This document shows, one piece after another, positions 7,901 through 8,108 of a stretch of 8,108 bases of DNA (positions are counted from its first letter, which is position 1; the number at the start of each line of letters is the position of its first letter). Location: positions 1-8,108 of the forward strand of contig JAPYWT010000093.1 in NCBI GenBank assembly GCA_028276215.1. Direction: 5' to 3'. The translations under genes and the position numbers were made by a program. The notes under the pieces are model-generated. The model saw nothing but the letters and a program-made list of their open reading frames with translations, was not told the DNA's origin and did not search any database. This DNA comes from Thermoflexus sp. (GTDB lineage Bacteria > Chloroflexota > Anaerolineae > B4-G1 > DUEL01).

Positions 7901-7913
7901 GATCAACCGGTAG
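1968..7913 (+). CDS. Alpha-2-macroglobulin family thioester lipoprotein with four N-terminal Ig-like domains
   Basis: Bacterial A2M proteins sit in the envelope and trap attacking proteases: bait cleavage triggers a rearrangement and the thioester captures the enzyme. Seen here: a basic then hydrophobic signal (1-21) ending ILS-C22, a plausible lipobox; a Thr-Pro linker (about 29-42); four tandem Big_5/SbsA-type Ig-like domains (about 45-139, 140-248, 249-352, 353-452); macroglobulin domains with the signature TDRPIYRPG (686-694); a bait-region type domain with ADKREYRPGETARILIP (from 1055); a Gly-rich stretch (1246-1250); the A2M core motif FWAPSVRTD (from 1270); the thioester CTEQ (Cys1493-Gln1496) in an alpha-toroid domain (GGWGWW 1544-1549, QETAWAL 1731-1737); and a C-terminal MG10-like domain (from about 1800). 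At 1981 residues it exceeds the 1653 of E. coli YfhM, largely through the extra Ig domains. The ATG start is fixed by AAAGGAG (1956-1962), five bases upstream. No pbpC partner is visible. Family assignment is firm; protease inhibition is inferred. Confidence 0.96.
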   Translation: MSRKRLWTLALIILVLSIILSCAPPSFRHATPTPTPAPLPATHPLLLVRSPARGEETPLDRPLRLVFDQPMDRASVEAAFRIEPKVEGTFSWPDPVTLVFTPKGQWQRATRYRVKLEPTAKSAEGLPLKEEVEFTFATVGYLEVAQVIPEPNARDIPPDTPVTIMFNRPVVPLQLVSAPVADMPVPVVFDPPVEGTGEWVNTSIYVFRPRTGFVPGKTYRATVPAGLSDTTGGVLEEDYTWQFTIEAPYVLSIEPASGATQVALTQAITVTFSQPMDRASTQAAFSLKPLRSETRVSGRFVWSQNDRVMTFIPEGRLELDTEYLITLEPSALSAQGAAPLKAPYKYSFRTVPYPRILSTTPADGEKRADPGTAFIIKFSAPMDISTLMPNITIIPKPTRVYTYWDPWENSFVLNWDPPASTSWEVRLGPDMADPYGNRIGEEQVVRFTTRPLDPAIYLQVPGNVGLYNAYTSTYVYISHLNVTQADITLSRLTWDEFQRLTTGDWWSAWERYRPAEGSIVRKWTVPLEAPLNDARYKRIDLTEDRSPLPPGVYFLEVTAPEVARRGWSPSRHILVVSRIHLTLKLAPREALVWATDLATGQPVPNLPITVQGKGVSAAGRTDADGVFRTGFPPLEDLWATFLAYSGAPGEPTFSVVHSDWYNGIGPWDFNLTSEFYIRPYRIHVYTDRPIYRPGQPVYFRGVVRAEDDARYTLPPAGDTVSVTVRNDQGEEIYKETLPLSDLGTFNGQFTLAPEAGLGYYYIEVNYRKQTDGVGFQVAMYRRPEFQVTVTPDKDQVLAGDRINVTVQATYFFGGPVADAQVRWTLMTQDYGFRPDVPGWWDWTDTSRWDWWGPQEVPGYGRVVADGTGTTDAQGRFVFSVPADIGDALVSQQFTLEATVTDVTDQSVSNRAQVLVHKGLFYIGLRPQQYVGVAGEEQKVDIRTVDWAGEPVARVPLTVTLNRREWLNVQEEDEYGNLYWTWTVSDTVVATATVTTNDQGEATASFIPPSGGSYIIKAEGTDARGNRIVSATWLWVSGREYVSWRQENNDRIYLIADKREYRPGETARILIPSPFQGKVTALFTVERGHIIKHWVQTLAGNAETVDLPITADMAPNAFVSVVLVKGVDETNPVPAYRLGYVSFAVSTEKQELTVRITPDRDIPKGEHYGPRETVNLNVEVTDADGNPVEAEVGLAVVDKSVLTLAPPNAPSIVEAFYGRRGLSVRTADNLSISVDRISVRIAKEAKGGGGGAEMPAMGAEFIRQEFPDTAFWAPSVRTDARGRATVSFKLPDQLTTWHIEARAVAQADGLRVGQTELEILSTKDLLVRPVTPRFFVVGDRADLAAVVHNNTDRSLEVEVSLEAPGLRLLGEARQRVTIPAKGKVRVEWPVEVPRDFSGDRVDLVFRAQGGGLSDATKPPAGLPPDQYLPVYRYSAVEVVGTAGQLAEAGSTLEAVVIPPSIDTTQGDLTVKLEPSLAAGMVGGLTYLEHYPYECTEQLVSRFLPNVLTYRALKELGLAKPDLEAKLRDLVSYAIQKLYQRQHPDGGWGWWQNDQSNPLTTAYVVFGLVKAKEAGFAVEEKVIRNGVDYLRIRIKPVDDLKNPQEANRQAFILYVLTEAGQARDADLSNLYEVRGRLGYYGRAYLALALGILNPQDPRIGTIIADLTNAAVMSGTSVRWQEAQPEPWNWNTDIRTTAIVLDLLARFDPKNPLAPGTVRWLMRARTADHWETTQETAWALIALTDWLVATRELEGNYAWGVRVNGRDLGSGQVTPDTVQEVTELRVAIRDLLLDQANRVEIARGEGPGRLYYTVHLRGYLPVEEVQALNRGVIVGRVYERADCKQDCQPVTEARVGDLLRVRLTIIAPTDLNYVVVEDPFPAGTDPVDTSLQTTSVVGTRPEFVRTDWDWSRWGWGWWWFADTDLRDEKLVLFATDLPRGTYEYTYLLQVGLAGEYRVLPTTAYEMYFPEVMGRTDGLVFRINR

Positions 7914-7929
7914 AGACCAGCGCCTGAAT

Positions 7930-8017
7930 GGGACACGGATGGACACGGATGGTACGGATGTTCACGGATTCTGACCCGTGCTGATCCGTCCAACCCGTGT
8001 TCATCCGTGTGCTATTC
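7930..8017. repeat. 88-bp palindromic repeat, copy 1
   Basis: An imperfect hairpin with 37-nt arms (7933-7969 and 7974-8010) around a 4-nt loop; by hand count 29 of 37 positions are complementary. Each arm is made of four degenerate units of about 10 bp, CACGGAT on the left and ATCCGTG on the right. It starts 16 bp after the A2M stop codon. The hairpin is followed by GCTATTCTAT and not by a T-run, so it is not a typical Rho-independent terminator, although a stem this long in the mRNA tail could protect the 3' end (inference). Confidence 0.85.
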
Positions 8018-8020
8018 TAT

Positions 8021-8108
8021 GGGACACAGATGAGCCCGGATGATACGGATTTTCACGGATTCCTATCCGTGTTCATCCGTCCAACCCGTGTTCATCCGTG
8101 TGCTATTC
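8021..8108. repeat. 88-bp palindromic repeat, copy 2 (ends at the window edge)
   Basis: Direct copy of the preceding element, offset by 91 bp and separated from it by TAT. Hand alignment gives 77 of 88 identical bases without gaps. The last 34 bases are identical and all 11 differences fall in the first 54. Its arms are 8024-8060 and 8065-8101 with loop TCCT; 27 of 37 positions are complementary. Both copies end in GTGCTATTC. The window stops exactly at the end of this unit, so further copies may follow. Confidence 0.85.

Noticed and set aside
1944..7946. A 2000-codon open frame antisense to the A2M gene
   Set aside because: It is in codon register with the A2M gene and stays open only because TTA, CTA and TCA are unused. 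Its translation is rich in Asp, Gly, Arg, Val and His with no recognisable domain, while the plus frame has clear A2M motifs.
7738..7974. Small plus-strand open frame ending in NGTRMDTDGTDVHGF
   Set aside because: It is an out-of-frame overlap with the A2M 3' end that reads into the CACGGAT palindromic repeat; the Asp-Thr-Asp-Gly tail is simply the repeat translated.
7933..8010. Rho-independent terminator after the A2M gene
   Set aside because: The arms are long and imperfect and no T-tract follows. The presence of a second copy in tandem fits a dispersed palindromic repeat better.

Overview
The window holds two real protein-coding genes that diverge from a repeat-filled spacer, plus a block of palindromic repeats at the right edge. 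On the minus strand, positions 1-1541 carry the first 513 codons of alaS, alanyl-tRNA synthetase, which runs off the left edge. On the plus strand, 1968-7913 is one complete 1981-codon gene for a very large secreted alpha-2-macroglobulin (A2M) family lipoprotein with an intact CTEQ thioester motif. No RNA gene, transposase, integrase or CRISPR array was seen.

The 426-bp spacer (1542-1967) is nearly fully explained. Each gene has a near-consensus sigma-70 type promoter with a 17-bp spacing: TTGACA-17-TACAAT for alaS (minus strand) and TAGACA-17-TATACT for the A2M gene (plus strand). Between and around them lie three heptamer arrays: a GTAAAAC run just upstream of the alaS -35 box, 21 units of TGCATCY ending 2 bp before the A2M -35 box, and a GTTTCAC run in the A2M 5' leader. 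The two outer arrays are approximate reverse complements of each other, so the central array sits inside a large imperfect inverted repeat.

Right of the A2M stop codon, 7930-8108 contains two 88-bp copies of an imperfect palindrome built from about 10-bp CACGGAT/ATCCGTG units, with a 91-bp period. The window ends exactly at the end of copy 2, so the block may continue.

The organism is a high-GC bacterium: both genes prefer codons ending in C or G, and the A2M gene has no TTA, CTA or TCA codon at all. A Thr-Pro-rich lipoprotein linker, a long multi-domain A2M and abundant short intergenic tandem repeats remind me of Chloroflexota (Anaerolineae-like) genomes, but this is an impression and not a demonstrated assignment. 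The two genes have no obvious functional link: alaS is a translation housekeeping gene and the A2M protein is an envelope protease-trap type protein. I do not see a new multi-gene system here. The noteworthy material is the nested repeat architecture and some features of the A2M protein.
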